Source: Rodentibacter caecimuris
Lineage (GTDB): Bacteria > Pseudomonadota > Gammaproteobacteria > Enterobacterales > Pasteurellaceae
DNA length: 64,000 bases
Reading direction: 5' to 3'
Assembly (NCBI RefSeq): GCF_001019715.1
Contig: NZ_BBXJ01000001.1
Location: 2,108,001 to 2,172,000 of the forward strand
Made by a program: the position numbers and the translations under genes. Each line of letters starts with the position of its first letter. Position 1 is the stretch's first letter. The notes below the pieces were generated by a model. The model ran no database searches and had not been told where the DNA came from. It was given only the letters and a program-made list of their open reading frames with translations. This document shows, one piece after another, positions 27,575-37,877 of the stretch.

Positions 27575-28870
27575 TTAAGCTTTTTTCCGTCCTAATAATA
27601 ACGATAACGCCAAGGCAATAAATGCCGGAATCAACCATGCCATGCCGTCGGAATAAAGCGGTAAATGGCCCAGTAAATTCTCAACGGATTGCGGTAGTAA
27701 ATCAACGTTTTTCAAACTATCACAAGCACTAAAGCACACCGTGACCAGTAAAGTGAGGTAATAACTGAGTTTAATATTCGGCAATTTACTACGGATAATT
27801 TGCAGTAATACCAACATAATTGCTACCGGATAAATCAATAATAATGCCGGAATAGTAATTCTTAATAACTCCGTTAAACCGGTTTGTGCCACCGTTGTAG
27901 TTAAAATCGTAAATACGACGACCCAAAACGGATAAGATAAACGAACATGGAATTTAGAGAAATAATCCGCACAGGCGCTGGTAACCCCTACAAGTGTCGT
28001 GATATTCGCTAAAATAATAATGCCTGACATAATCCAAGTACCGGAAATCCCAAATAAAGCATTAACATAACGGGAGAAAATTTGCCCGCCATTGGTTGCG
28101 CCCTCTGCCACTTGCGCACTGGTCGCCCCCAGATAGAACAAGGCAAAATACAGCATTGCCAATAAAAACACGGAAATCAACCCTGCGGAAATAGTATATT
28201 TCATAACCTTTTGCGGAGCAGTCACATTCCGTACAGCCAATGCACGGGCAACAATCCCACCAAAGGCAATAGCCGCCAACACATCCATGGTTTGGTAGCC
28301 GCTGATTAATCCGGAAGTAATTGCAGGATTTGTGGCATAAGCCTTGCTTGGCTCAACAATGTCGGAAAGTGGGGAGATAATAACGCTCACAGCTACCACA
28401 ACCAATAACACGAGCAATGCCGGTGTCATAAATTTTCCTACGGTTGAAACAATCGTATTAGGGCGTAACATAAAAAACATCCCGATAACATTGAAAACCA
28501 GGGAAAAAATAAAATGGGCGTTATCGGTGTCATTCACAATATTCAGCGGTAACCATGCCATTTCATAGGCGACATTAGTCACACGCGGCATGGCGAACAG
28601 AGAACCAATTACTAAATATAATATGGTTAAAAATATCATCTCCGCCCACTTCGGCAAATCGCGGGAAAGTTCCTCCCCTCTCCCAAGCATCGCAACAACA
28701 ACCAACGTAATAAATGGCATGAATACACCGGTTAATATAAAGCCAAAAGATGCCGTAGCCCAATATGAGCCTGCCGTAAACCCTTCCATTGGCGGAAAAA
28801 TAATATTTCCTGCACCTAAAAAAAGCGCAAAAATCATCATTCCTAAAACAATAATATCTTTACGAGTCAT
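27575..28870 (-). CDS. brnQ: Branched-chain amino acid transporter BrnQ (LIV-II)
   Basis: Protein of 431 residues with about twelve hydrophobic segments. The N-terminus with GMMIFALFLGAGNIIFPP is the LIVCS family signature. Sodium- or proton-driven uptake of Leu, Ile and Val at the inner membrane. The next gene, nhaA, is divergent. brnQ beside nhaA is also the arrangement in Haemophilus influenzae. Length is normal and no defects are seen. Confidence 0.94.
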   Translation of the reverse strand: MTRKDIIVLGMMIFALFLGAGNIIFPPMEGFTAGSYWATASFGFILTGVFMPFITLVVVAMLGRGEELSRDLPKWAEMIFLTILYLVIGSLFAMPRVTNVAYEMAWLPLNIVNDTDNAHFIFSLVFNVIGMFFMLRPNTIVSTVGKFMTPALLVLLVVVAVSVIISPLSDIVEPSKAYATNPAITSGLISGYQTMDVLAAIAFGGIVARALAVRNVTAPQKVMKYTISAGLISVFLLAMLYFALFYLGATSAQVAEGATNGGQIFSRYVNALFGISGTWIMSGIIILANITTLVGVTSACADYFSKFHVRLSYPFWVVVFTILTTTVAQTGLTELLRITIPALLLIYPVAIMLVLLQIIRSKLPNIKLSYYLTLLVTVCFSACDSLKNVDLLPQSVENLLGHLPLYSDGMAWLIPAFIALALSLLLGRKKA

Positions 28871-29097
28871 AGTATTCTCAGTTAATAAAAAGGAGCTTAT
28901 TCTACTACAAAGTACTTGATAACCCTAATCTTCAAATAAAAAAATGTGAGCTCGAGCATTCAATCAATATTAACGCAAAAACTATCAAAAAAATGACCGC
29001 ACTTTCAGACCGATATTTTTCGTAGATAATAAAAATGTGATAGTATCGGGGCTTCTTTGAGTTTTTTTATTGTATTTATTTTTGGGGAGATCTTTTT

Positions 29098-30261
29098 ATG
29101 TTGCAACTGATACAACGATTTTTCAAACTCGAATCATCCGGCGGAATTTTATTGCTCTTCGCCGCATTTATCGCAATTTTATTTGCCAACTCACCTTTCA
29201 ATACTTTTTATCATGACTTTTTAAATCTACCGGTAAGTATCCAAATCGGTAGTTTCGCAATTAATAAAACCCTCATTCATTGGATTAATGACGGCTTTAT
29301 GGCGGTGTTTTTCGTTCTAGTAGGATTGGAAGTCAAGCGTGAACTGTTAGAGGGGTCGCTTTCCAGCTATCAACAAGCCGTTTTTCCGGCAATTGCCGCA
29401 GTAGGCGGTATGCTAATCCCTGCATTGGTTTATATTTTGATTGCGCACGACGATCCAACCTTAGCCAACGGTTGGGCAATTCCAATGGCAACGGATATCG
29501 CTTTTGCACTAGGGGTTATGGCACTGTTAAGCAAACAGGTTCCTCTGCCGTTAAAAGTTTTTTTATTAGCGCTTGCGATCATTGATGATTTGGGCGCTAT
29601 TGTCGTCATTGCGTTATTCTTCTCCCATGGCTTAAGTATTCAAGCGCTCATTTTCTCGGCAATCGCAATCATTCTACTCATTGTATTAAACCGCTTTAAA
29701 GTCACCGCACTTTGCGCTTATATGGTGGTCGGCACAATCTTATGGGCATCTGTCTTAAAATCCGGCGTACATGCTACACTCGCCGGTGTTATTATCGGTT
29801 TCTGTATCCCTCTCAAAGGTGAAAAAGGCGAAACACCATTAGAAGATTTTGAGCATTTACTTGCGCCTTGGACTGCATTCCTTATTTTACCGTTATTTGC
29901 CTTTGCCAATGCAGGGGTAAGTTTTGAAGGGTTGGATTTTTCTATGCTGACCTCACCGTTATTACTCGCCATTGCCTTAGGCTTGATTATCGGCAAACCG
30001 GTCGGTGTATTTGCTTTCAGTTATCTTTCGGTGAAGTTAGGCATCGCGAAGTTACCGGAAGAAATTAATTTTAAACAAATTTTTGCCGTCGCCATTCTGT
30101 GCGGTATCGGATTCACAATGTCCATGTTTCTGGCAAGCCTTGCTTTTGAGGCGAATGCCGGTGAAAGTGTCAATACGCTTTCCCGTTTGGGTATTCTGAT
30201 CGGTTCGACAATCTCTGCTATTGTCGGGTATATCTTCTTAAAACAAACCACAAAAGCATAA
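29098..30261 (+). CDS. nhaA: Na+/H+ antiporter NhaA
   Basis: Protein of 387 residues with about twelve membrane helices. The paired aspartates of the ion-binding site are in [18 protein letters not shown]; the N-terminal [16 protein letters not shown] and [10 protein letters not shown] are family hallmarks. Exchanges two protons for one sodium ion for pH and sodium control. GGGGAG nine bases before the ATG supports the start. Divergent from brnQ with a 227-bp gap containing a USS (28996). Confidence 0.96.
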   Translation: MLQLIQRFFKLESSGGILLLFAAFIAILFANSPFNTFYHDFLNLPVSIQIGSFAINKTLIHWINDGFMAVFFVLVGLEVKRELLEGSLSSYQQAVFPAIAAVGGMLIPALVYILIAHDDPTLANGWAIPMATDIAFALGVMALLSKQVPLPLKVFLLALAIIDDLGAIVVIALFFSHGLSIQALIFSAIAIILLIVLNRFKVTALCAYMVVGTILWASVLKSGVHATLAGVIIGFCIPLKGEKGETPLEDFEHLLAPWTAFLILPLFAFANAGVSFEGLDFSMLTSPLLLAIALGLIIGKPVGVFAFSYLSVKLGIAKLPEEINFKQIFAVAILCGIGFTMSMFLASLAFEANAGESVNTLSRLGILIGSTISAIVGYIFLKQTTKA

Positions 30262-30270
30262 CATTTCCTA

Positions 30271-30300
30271 AAAAGTGCGGTTAATTTTGACCGCACTTTT
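30271..30300 (+). terminator. USS-pair terminator after nhaA
   Basis: AAAAGTGCGGT (30271-30281) and ACCGCACTTTT (30290-30300), 11-bp stem of two opposed uptake signals. Confidence 0.8.
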
Positions 30301-30312
30301 GCTTTATTACTA

Positions 30313-30470
30313 CGGTATTATGTAGTTGCACAATTTAAAGAAAATGTAGGGACACCATACTGGCGTCCGCCACACAACTTTTTGAAATTATTTAATTTTT
30401 TTGGGGTGCCAGCGTGGCGTCCCTACCTATGAGATAAAATCAAAGTTTGTACAACTGCTACATAATGCCG
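30313..30470. mobile_element. MITE-like palindromic element (no ORF)
   Basis: About 158 bp lying between nhaA and the LysR gene, wholly an imperfect palindrome. Outer arms: CGGTATTATGTAG.TTG.ACAA (30313-30333) against its complement at 30447-30470. Inner arms: GTAGGGACACCATACTGGCG from 30346 against its near-complement ending CCCTAC near 30426. A short AT-rich core separates them. It codes for nothing. Terminal inverted repeats and a small size suit a non-autonomous element or a REP-type hairpin; I saw no clear target duplication and no other copy in the window. Confidence 0.6.
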
Positions 30471-30479
30471 CTTTACTGA

Positions 30480-31379
30480 TTATTTAACTTTAAATAATTT
30501 CAACAACAAATCAAAAATATAATTTTCCACCGTTGAATAATTATTTTTCTTCAATCGGCAAAGTGTGACCCGCCATAAAATCGGTTCGTTAATTTTACGA
30601 CAGACAAATTCCGGCGATTGATATTGCTCAGCGATGGGATAAGGTAAGATTGTTAATAGATCGTGATTGAGTTTTACCGCATTGAGCATAAAGTCCCAAG
30701 AGCCGGATTCAATCACAATATTCGGATAAATGTTATGTCGTTCGAAATGTTCTTTTAATTGATGGGAGATCATAAAATTCTTATCAAAGATGGCCATTTT
30801 TTGTTTATTTAAATCCCGCCATTCAATTTTTTCTTTATTTGCCAGCGGATGATTCGGCGATAAAAAGAGAGAAAGTTCCGAATGATGAATGGCAAAAGAA
30901 TCAATGATATTTTTAGAGATCCCCTCCGGATAAAGCAAAACGGCAAGATCCACTTGTTCCAGTAATAATTCACTTTTTAATGCAAAAGCGCCTTGCTCCT
31001 TTACAGTAATATTGATAGTAGGGTTATTTAAAATAAGTGAAGGAATCACATCGGAAAAGACAACGGATAAGATTAAAGGCGGAATACCAATCGTGATATT
31101 ACCAATCAGCTCCGTGTTTTCATTATGTAAATTGCGGTGCATATCGTTATATTTAGCAATAATTTCCTTCGCATCATGGTAATAATTTTCACCGATATAA
31201 GTCAGCCCCATTATTTTTCCGTTTGAACGTTTAAATAATTGAATTTCCTCTCTTTGTTCAAAATCAGAAATCATCATACTGAGCGTAGGTTGAGAAATAT
31301 ATAAATTTTGAGCCGTTTTACTCAAATTAAAGTTATTTTCAACAATCGCAATGAAATAGCGTAAATGCCGAATATCCAT
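30480..31379 (-). CDS. LysR-family transcriptional regulator of the ato cluster
   Basis: Protein of 299 residues. N-terminal winged helix-turn-helix ([15 protein letters not shown]...[15 protein letters not shown], about 1-60), then the two-lobed effector domain (about 90-290, [22 protein letters not shown]). Divergent from atoD across 313 bp, the classic arrangement of an LTTR and its target; a LysR gene occupies the same place next to ato genes in Haemophilus influenzae. The inducer is probably a short-chain acyl compound, which is inference. Confidence 0.88.
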   Translation of the reverse strand: MDIRHLRYFIAIVENNFNLSKTAQNLYISQPTLSMMISDFEQREEIQLFKRSNGKIMGLTYIGENYYHDAKEIIAKYNDMHRNLHNENTELIGNITIGIPPLILSVVFSDVIPSLILNNPTINITVKEQGAFALKSELLLEQVDLAVLLYPEGISKNIIDSFAIHHSELSLFLSPNHPLANKEKIEWRDLNKQKMAIFDKNFMISHQLKEHFERHNIYPNIVIESGSWDFMLNAVKLNHDLLTILPYPIAEQYQSPEFVCRKINEPILWRVTLCRLKKNNYSTVENYIFDLLLKLFKVK

Positions 31380-31692
31380 TTGATGTCCTCTGTAAGGGTG
31401 ACAAACTTTATAAACCGATTCTATATTTTGTATAAATTAAATTTATAGCATTCTAAAAAATCTGTATTTCTCCTGCTAAATACCTTCTGATATTCTGCTT
31501 TGCAAGTTTTGTAAACAGCAGGAAAAAATACCTTAGTGTAACAATTAGTTCCTACTTTATACCTGAAGTTAGGCTGCATTTCCAGTATTTATGCCGTCAC
31601 TAAATAGAAAGTTATATTGTTTGTTTTATTTTAAACGAACGGCGTCTTTATTATAAAAATTTTTGATTAAAACATTAATTTGGAGAAAAGCT
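31380..31692. promoter_or_regulatory. LysR-ato divergent promoter region with a 17-bp palindrome
   Basis: 313 bp without a gene. TATAAATT-A-AATTTATA at 31431-31447 is a perfect palindrome 52 bp from the LysR start and contains the T-N11-A spacing expected for LysR sites. It may be the operator; AT-richness means chance cannot be excluded. Confidence 0.45.
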
Positions 31693-32343
31693 ATGTCAAA
31701 AATTATCCCCATTACTGAATTAAAGAAACATTTCTTTGACGGTATGACGTTGATGTCGGGTGGTTTTATGGGCGTCGGTACGCCTGAAAAAATCGTACAC
31801 GCTCTTTTAGAGAGTGAGATTCGCAATATTCACCTGATTTGTAGCGATACCGCCCAAATGCATAATGGAGTTGGGCCGTTGATTGTGAATAATCGGGTAA
31901 AGAAAGTATCGGCTTCTCATATCGGCACTAATCCTGAAACGGGCAAAAAAATGATTGCCGGCGAAATTGAGGTTGAATTGATCCCACAAGGCACATTTGC
32001 CGAGCGGGTGAGAGCCGGTGGTGCGGGATTAGGCGGTTTTTTAACACCGACCGGGGTCGGCACGGTGGTGGAAGAAGGTAAACAAAAAATAGAGCTTGAT
32101 GGCGTGGCTTATTTGTTAGAGCGTCCGTTAAAAGCGGATATTGCCATTCTGAAAGCCGATATTGCCGATGAAGCGGGCAATCTGATTTATAACGGTGCGG
32201 CACGCAATTTTAATCCGCTAATGGCATTGGCAGCGAAAACCGTGATTGTCGAAGCGGAGCAAATCGTCAAAGCAGGTACACTCGATCCAAATCAGATAAT
32301 GACGCCTGCAACGTTGGTTGATTACCTTGTTTCTAGCCATTAA
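31693..32343 (+). CDS. atoD: Acetate/acetoacetate CoA-transferase alpha subunit AtoD
   Basis: Protein of 216 residues from the ATG at 31693 (GGAG eight bases upstream; the ATG at 31663 is unsupported). Class I CoA-transferase alpha fold with the oxyanion loop [10 protein letters not shown] near residues 26-35 and the [16 protein letters not shown] segment. Works with AtoA to move CoA from acetyl-CoA to acetoacetate and other short acids. First gene of atoDAEB; 11 bp before atoA. Confidence 0.95.
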   Translation: MSKIIPITELKKHFFDGMTLMSGGFMGVGTPEKIVHALLESEIRNIHLICSDTAQMHNGVGPLIVNNRVKKVSASHIGTNPETGKKMIAGEIEVELIPQGTFAERVRAGGAGLGGFLTPTGVGTVVEEGKQKIELDGVAYLLERPLKADIAILKADIADEAGNLIYNGAARNFNPLMALAAKTVIVEAEQIVKAGTLDPNQIMTPATLVDYLVSSH

Positions 32344-32354
32344 AGGAGAAGATT

Positions 32355-33026
32355 ATGAACGCAAAAGAATTAATTGCCCGCCGCATTGCAATGGAACTAA
32401 AAGACGGTGATATCGTGAATTTGGGTATCGGCTTACCGACCTTAGTCGCCAATTATTTACCGGATAACGTTGATATTACCCTGCAATCGGAAAACGGTTT
32501 TTTAGGTTTAACCGCTTACGATCCGCAAAACGATAATCCTAATATCGTGAATGCTGGCGGACAACCTTGTGGTATTAAGGCGGGAGGAGCGTTTTTCGAC
32601 AGTGCCTTTTCCTTTGCACTGATTCGTGGCGGTCACGTTGATGCCTGCGTGCTTGGCGGATTAGAGGTGGATCAACAGGCAAATCTAGCAAACTGGATGG
32701 TACCGGAAAAAATGGTGCCGGGTATGGGCGGCGCAATGGATTTAGTGACCGGTGCGAAAAAGGTCATTATCGGAATGGAACATTGTGCAAAATCCGGCAG
32801 TTCAAAAATCCTCAAACAATGCACCCTACCTTTAACTGCGGTAAACAAAGTCAAAATGATTGTCACCGAATTGGCGGTGTTTGAATTTGAACAAGGCAAA
32901 CTCGTGTTAAAAGAACACGCACCGGATGTGGATTTAGACACTATCAGACAGAAAACTGAGGCGGATTTTATCGTTGCCGATGATTTCAAACCAATGGTGA
33001 TCAGCCAAAAAGGATTATCCCTATGA
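32355..33026 (+). CDS. atoA: Acetate/acetoacetate CoA-transferase beta subunit AtoA
   Basis: Protein of 223 residues with catalytic Glu46 in the SENG motif (LQSENGFLG) and GIGLPTLVANYL near the start, typical of class I beta subunits. It binds the AtoD subunit. The stop overlaps the atoE start in an ATGA junction, so the two are translationally coupled. AGGAG upstream of the ATG. Confidence 0.95.
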   Translation: MNAKELIARRIAMELKDGDIVNLGIGLPTLVANYLPDNVDITLQSENGFLGLTAYDPQNDNPNIVNAGGQPCGIKAGGAFFDSAFSFALIRGGHVDACVLGGLEVDQQANLANWMVPEKMVPGMGGAMDLVTGAKKVIIGMEHCAKSGSSKILKQCTLPLTAVNKVKMIVTELAVFEFEQGKLVLKEHAPDVDLDTIRQKTEADFIVADDFKPMVISQKGLSL

Positions 33027-34366
33027 TTAACCGTATCGCCCGTGGTATGACAACATTAGTCAGCCGATATATGCCGGAACCGCTTGTTTTAGCGGTTCTA
33101 CTCAGCATTGTGATTTTTTTCTGTGCGTGGGGTTTGACCGATCATACTCCCGTGCAGTTAGTCAATATGTGGGGCGACGGTTTTTGGAATTTGCTCTCAT
33201 TCAGTATGCAAATGGCAATGGTGGTGGTGACGGGCAATGCCCTTGCCTCCGCCCCACAAATTCGCCGCTTTCTTGGCGTAACGGCATCTATCGCTAAAAC
33301 ACCCGTACAAGGTGTAATGTTAGTAACGTTTATGAGTGCTGCTGCTTGTGCAATCAATTGGGGGTTCGGACTGGTAGTCGGGGCGATGTTTGCCAAAGAG
33401 GTTGCCAGACGTATTCAAGGCACGGATTACGCCCTCTTAATTGCCTGTGCTTATATCGGCTTTATGACCTGGGGCGGCGGATTTTCCGGCTCAATGCCAC
33501 TCCAAGCCGCCACCCCGAATAATCCTATTGCCCATCTTATCACTTCCGAATCCAATCCTTTAGGTATCGTACCTGTCAGTCAAACCTTATTCACCGGCTA
33601 TAACATTTTTATCATCTTAATGTTATTAGTCGGTTTGCCTGTAATTACCCGAATGATGAATCCTAAAGGGGAAGACGTTCGTCACGTTGATCCAAAATTA
33701 TTACAACCGGATCCGGATTTCAGTAAAACCTTAGACCAAAACGCCACCTTTGCCGAACGTATTGAAGAAAGCCGTTTGTTAGCCTATGTGATTGCCGGTA
33801 CCGGATTTAGTTATCTCGCACTCACTTTTTTCAAAAACGGATTTAGTTTGACGATTAATTCGGTCAATTTAATTTTCTTGATGACAGGGATTTTATTACA
33901 CGGTTCCCCCGCCGCCTACGTTCGAGCAATCACTAATGCCGCCCGTAGTACCGCAGGCATTTTAATTCAATTCCCGTTTTACGCCGGTATGCAATTAATG
34001 ATGGAACATTCCGGATTAGGCGGAATGATTACCGAGTTTTTTGTCAATATTTCCAACAAAGACACCTTTCCGCTTTTAACTTTCTTTAGTTCCGCTTTAG
34101 TGAATTTTGCCGTGCCGTCGGGCGGCGGACATTGGGTTGTGCAAGGGCCGTTTGTTATCCCCGCCGCACTTTCGCTTGAAGCGGATTTAGGTAAATCGGT
34201 GATGGCGATTGCTTATGGCGATATGTGGGCAAATATGGCACAGCCGTTTTGGGCATTGCCTGCTCTTGGTATAGCGGGGCTCGGGGTAAGGGATATTATG
34301 GGCTATTGTATGACTGCCCTGATTTTTACCACCCCAATTTTTGTCATCGGACTCTATTTCTTATAA
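33023..34366 (+). CDS. atoE: Short-chain fatty acid transporter AtoE
   Basis: Protein of 447 residues, very hydrophobic, with about ten to twelve membrane helices. Family features are [26 protein letters not shown], and [19 protein letters not shown] near residue 365. Imports butyrate-type acids or acetoacetate to feed the AtoDA transferase. Overlaps atoA by four bases. Confidence 0.94.
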   Translation: MINRIARGMTTLVSRYMPEPLVLAVLLSIVIFFCAWGLTDHTPVQLVNMWGDGFWNLLSFSMQMAMVVVTGNALASAPQIRRFLGVTASIAKTPVQGVMLVTFMSAAACAINWGFGLVVGAMFAKEVARRIQGTDYALLIACAYIGFMTWGGGFSGSMPLQAATPNNPIAHLITSESNPLGIVPVSQTLFTGYNIFIILMLLVGLPVITRMMNPKGEDVRHVDPKLLQPDPDFSKTLDQNATFAERIEESRLLAYVIAGTGFSYLALTFFKNGFSLTINSVNLIFLMTGILLHGSPAAYVRAITNAARSTAGILIQFPFYAGMQLMMEHSGLGGMITEFFVNISNKDTFPLLTFFSSALVNFAVPSGGGHWVVQGPFVIPAALSLEADLGKSVMAIAYGDMWANMAQPFWALPALGIAGLGVRDIMGYCMTALIFTTPIFVIGLYFL

Positions 34367-34385
34367 ATCAACAAGGAGAAAAATA

Positions 34386-35567
34386 ATGGAAAATATTGTG
34401 ATTGTGAGTGCGGCTCGAACCGCTATCGGACGGTTTGGCGGCGGTTTAGCAAGTACAAGTGCGGTCGATTTGGGCGCGATTGTGATTAATGAGGTGTTAA
34501 AGCGTGCCAACCTCGATGCCGCAAAAGTTGATGAAGTCATTATGGGCAATGTGCTGCAAGCGGGTCTCGGACAGAATCCGGCTCGTCAAGCGGCACTGAA
34601 AGCCGGTATTGGTGAAGATATTTCGTCATTTACGATTAATAAAGTGTGCGGTTCAGGCCTAAAAGCTGTTGTGCTTGGGGCTCAAGCCATTGCAGCAGGT
34701 GATGCGGACGTTATCGTAGTGGGCGGAATGGAAAATATGAGCCAAGCCCCCTATGTACTCGACAGCAAGGTTCGTTTCGGTGCCAAAATGGGCAACCTAA
34801 CCCTAAGAGATACAATGGTAGAAGACGGTTTAACCTGTGCAATCAACCATTACCATATGGGAATTACGGCGGAAAACATTGCAGAAAAATATCAACTCAG
34901 TCGAGAAGAGCAGGATCAATTTGCCCTTCGCTCGCAAACCTTAGCAAAACAAGCGATTGAATCCGGGGCATTTTCTGCAGAAATTGTGCCGGTGAGTGTG
35001 AAAACCCGTAAAGGTGAAACCCTGTTTAACCAAGATGAACATCCGACTTTTGATACCACTGCGGAAACCCTCGCCAAACTTCGCCCGGCATTTATTAAAG
35101 ATGGTACGGTTACTGCTGGCAATGCGTCCGGTTTAAATGACGGAGCAGCCGCATTACTGTTAATGAGTGAAAGTAAAGCAAAATCACTCGGTTTAACGCC
35201 GTTAGCCCGTATTCGCAGCTATGCCGCTTCAGGCAATGATCCGAAAATAATGGGGCTGGGACCTGTTCCCGCCGTCAAAAAAGCCTTGCAAAAAGCAAAC
35301 TTAACATTAGACCAAATTGATTTAATTGAAGCGAATGAAGCCTTTGCCGCTCAAGCACTGGGCGTTGCCAAAGAGCTTAATTTGGATTTAACCAAAACCA
35401 ATTTGAATGGCGGTGCCATTGCATTAGGTCACCCAATTGGAGCAAGTGGTGCGAGAATTCTCGTGACCTTGCTGTACGGCTTGCAAGCCAGAAACAAAAC
35501 ATTGGGCTTGGCAACTTTATGTATCGGCGGCGGGCAAGGCATTGCAATGATTGTTGAACGCCTTTAA
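34386..35567 (+). CDS. atoB: Acetyl-CoA acetyltransferase (thiolase) AtoB
   Basis: Protein of 393 residues from the ATG at 34386 (AAGGAG eight bases upstream; the frame is open to 34341). The three canonical catalytic residues are present: Cys88 ([11 protein letters not shown]), His349 ([10 protein letters not shown]) and Cys379 (CIGGGQG). Splits acetoacetyl-CoA into two acetyl-CoA, completing short-chain acid use. One USS inside (34457). Confidence 0.96.
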   Translation: MENIVIVSAARTAIGRFGGGLASTSAVDLGAIVINEVLKRANLDAAKVDEVIMGNVLQAGLGQNPARQAALKAGIGEDISSFTINKVCGSGLKAVVLGAQAIAAGDADVIVVGGMENMSQAPYVLDSKVRFGAKMGNLTLRDTMVEDGLTCAINHYHMGITAENIAEKYQLSREEQDQFALRSQTLAKQAIESGAFSAEIVPVSVKTRKGETLFNQDEHPTFDTTAETLAKLRPAFIKDGTVTAGNASGLNDGAAALLLMSESKAKSLGLTPLARIRSYAASGNDPKIMGLGPVPAVKKALQKANLTLDQIDLIEANEAFAAQALGVAKELNLDLTKTNLNGGAIALGHPIGASGARILVTLLYGLQARNKTLGLATLCIGGGQGIAMIVERL

Positions 35568-35597
35568 ACCTTAATTTTTATTCAATAGGAGCGATCT

Positions 35598-36359
35598 ATG
35601 TTAAATAACAAAATTGCGATTGTAACCGGGGCAGCAAGCGGTATCGGTTTAGCGGTCAGTCAAAGCCTGGCACAAGCAGGTGTAAAGCTGGTGATGGCGG
35701 ATATCAATCAAGCCCTTTTAGAACAGGAAGCCAAAAAGCTACAAGCGGCACATATTGTGGCGGATTTATCCAAACGGTCAGAATGTAAAGCCGTTGTGGA
35801 TTATGCGGTTGCCGAGTTTGGCGGTGTGGATATTCTGGTGAATGTTGCCGGCATTCAAACCGTTTCACCGATTTCGGATTTCCCCGAAGATCGTTGGGAT
35901 TTTATGCTGAATGTGATGCTAACTGCGCCGTTTTTACTCACCAAATATAGCTGGCCTTATATGCAAAACAAAGGTTGGGGGCGGATTATTCACTTAAATT
36001 CCATTCACGGTTTAGTCGCTTCGGAATTTAAATCCGCCTATGTGTCTGCAAAACACGGGCTATCCGGTTTGACCAAAACGGCGGCATTAGAGGGCGGGGC
36101 GTACGGTATTACGGTGAATTCTATTTGCCCTGCCTATGTGAGAACTCCGCTAGTCGATAAACAAATTGCCGATCAAGCCAAACATCACGGTATTTCAGAG
36201 CAAGAAGTGGTAAGCCAAATTATGCTGCAAAAAGCAGCGGTTAAACGGCTCATTGAACCGGCGGAGATCGGTGAATTTGTTAAATTCCTCTGTTCCGATG
36301 CCGCAGCCTCCATTTCGGGAGCTTGCTTACCAATGGACGGCGGTTGGACAGCCGGCTAA
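35598..36359 (+). CDS. bdhA: 3-hydroxybutyrate dehydrogenase (SDR family)
   Basis: Protein of 253 residues, classical short-chain dehydrogenase. Cofactor motif TGAASGIG at 10-17, NVAG at 82-85, and the catalytic Ser135, Tyr148, Lys152 (SAYVSAKHG) are intact. D-3-hydroxybutyrate dehydrogenases of this type end with PMDGGWTAG as here. Oxidises 3-hydroxybutyrate to acetoacetate, which the neighbouring ato enzymes activate and cleave. Thirty base pairs after atoB, so in the same operon. Confidence 0.88.
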   Translation: MLNNKIAIVTGAASGIGLAVSQSLAQAGVKLVMADINQALLEQEAKKLQAAHIVADLSKRSECKAVVDYAVAEFGGVDILVNVAGIQTVSPISDFPEDRWDFMLNVMLTAPFLLTKYSWPYMQNKGWGRIIHLNSIHGLVASEFKSAYVSAKHGLSGLTKTAALEGGAYGITVNSICPAYVRTPLVDKQIADQAKHHGISEQEVVSQIMLQKAAVKRLIEPAEIGEFVKFLCSDAAASISGACLPMDGGWTAG

Positions 36360-36369
36360 CGCCTAATCA

Positions 36370-36409
36370 TACAACTCACTGCAAGCGGTGAGTTGTACTG
36401 TGTTTTTTT
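36370..36409 (+). terminator. Intergenic terminator/attenuator inside the ato operon
   Basis: TACAACTCAC (36370-36379) and GTGAGTTGTA (36388-36397), 10-bp stem, with a T-run at 36402-36409. May reduce transcription of the permease. Confidence 0.6.
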
Positions 36410-36464
36410 CAATCAAGAACAAGCAGTACTCAACGTTCATTATAAAAATAATTGGGAGAACCCT

Positions 36465-37790
36465 ATGCTCAGTTTAATCGGCATTTTTGTAGGATTAGTT
36501 TTGCTCATGTTTTTAGCCTTTCGAGGCTATTCGATTGTTTGGATTGCCCCGTTGTGTGCGGCAATTGTTGCCTTCACGGGCGGGCTGGATATTTTAGATG
36601 CCTATTTAGGCAGTTATATGAATGGCTTGGTCGGTTTTGTTAAAGCCTGGTTCCCCGCTTTTCTACTCAGTGCCATATTCGGCAACCTAATGGACGTGAC
36701 AGGCGGTGCCAAATCTATTGCGGTTTGGCTGACCAAAGTGATGGGATCGAAAAGTGCGATCGCTTCTATTGTATTAGGCTGTGCATTATTGACCTACGGC
36801 GGCGTCAGTTTATTTGTGGTGGTGTTTGCTGTTTATCCCCTTGCGTTAGCGGTCTTTAAGGAAGCCAATATCAGCCGCCGACTAATTCCCGGCACCATTG
36901 CTTGCGGGGCATTTACCTTTACGATGACGGCATTGCCCGGCTCACCGCAAATTCAAAACTTAATTCCGACCCAATATTTTGGTACGGACGCAATGGCGGC
37001 ACCGATAATGGGCTTAACCGCCTCTGCCATTTTATTTTTCGGTGGGGTAGCATACCTTGAATATCGCCGTAAAAAATACGCATCAAACGGCGAGTATTTT
37101 ATCGAACCGGATAATGCGATAGCGACAGAACCGCAGGAACGGCTGCCTAGCCCGTTACTCGCAATTCTGCCGTTAGTGAGTGTGATTGTAGTACTGAACT
37201 TTGTGCCGCCGTTAATCGGCTTGAAAAACGGCGATCCGAAAAATATCGTGCTGGCGTTATTAGCGGGCATCAGTTTAGTGATTTTGCTCAATTTGAAACA
37301 ACGCAACCGCTTTATTCCGGCTATCGGCAAAGGAGCAAATGGTGCGGTAGGGGCAATTATCAATACCGCAGCGGCGGTCGGCTTTGGTAGTGTGGTGAGA
37401 ATGGCACCGGGCTTTGAACATCTAACTGCAATGATCTTAAACATTCCGGGCAGCCCGTTGATTTCATTGTCGGTTGCGGTCAATATTTTAGCCGGTGCAA
37501 CAGGATCGGCTTCCGGTGGAATGGGCATTGCGTTAGAAGCGTTAGGGGAAAAATATCTTGCGATAGCCAAACAGGCAAGTATTTCGCCTGAAGCGTTTCA
37601 CCGTATCGCCTCATTATCTTCCGGCGGTTTGGATACAATGCCCCATAATGGTGCGGTCTTAACATTACTCAGCAATACGGGAATGACGCATAAAGATTCT
37701 TATCTTGAGATTGCCGTTACCTCATTTATTATGCCGATTGTAGCCACAATCATTGTCATCTTACTCTTTAGTGTATTTGGCATTTATTAA
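36465..37790 (+). CDS. GntP-family permease, probably for 3-hydroxybutyrate
   Basis: Protein of 441 residues with about twelve hydrophobic segments, start at 36465 preceded by GGGAGA; the frame's earlier ATG at 36393 is in the hairpin region and unlikely. GntP-type features are GLVLLMFLAFRGYSI, AFTFTMTALPGSPQIQN and GGLDTMPHNGAVLTLL. GntP relatives carry gluconate or D-beta-hydroxybutyrate; placement after bdhA favours hydroxybutyrate. Substrate is inference. Confidence 0.83.
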   Translation: MLSLIGIFVGLVLLMFLAFRGYSIVWIAPLCAAIVAFTGGLDILDAYLGSYMNGLVGFVKAWFPAFLLSAIFGNLMDVTGGAKSIAVWLTKVMGSKSAIASIVLGCALLTYGGVSLFVVVFAVYPLALAVFKEANISRRLIPGTIACGAFTFTMTALPGSPQIQNLIPTQYFGTDAMAAPIMGLTASAILFFGGVAYLEYRRKKYASNGEYFIEPDNAIATEPQERLPSPLLAILPLVSVIVVLNFVPPLIGLKNGDPKNIVLALLAGISLVILLNLKQRNRFIPAIGKGANGAVGAIINTAAAVGFGSVVRMAPGFEHLTAMILNIPGSPLISLSVAVNILAGATGSASGGMGIALEALGEKYLAIAKQASISPEAFHRIASLSSGGLDTMPHNGAVLTLLSNTGMTHKDSYLEIAVTSFIMPIVATIIVILLFSVFGIY

Positions 37791-37839
37791 AAAACACTTA
37801 TCTTATTGGGCTGAACCCATTCAGCCTAAAACGTTCTAT

Positions 37840-37876
37840 AAATTGACCGCACTTTATATCAAGTGCGGTCAATTTT
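37840..37876. terminator. Bidirectional USS-pair terminator between the permease and uvrA
   Basis: AAATTGACCGCACTT (37840-37854) and AAGTGCGGTCAATTT (37861-37875): a perfect 15-bp stem with a 6-base loop, made from two opposed uptake signals, between converging genes. Confidence 0.9.
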
Positions 37877-37877
37877 T

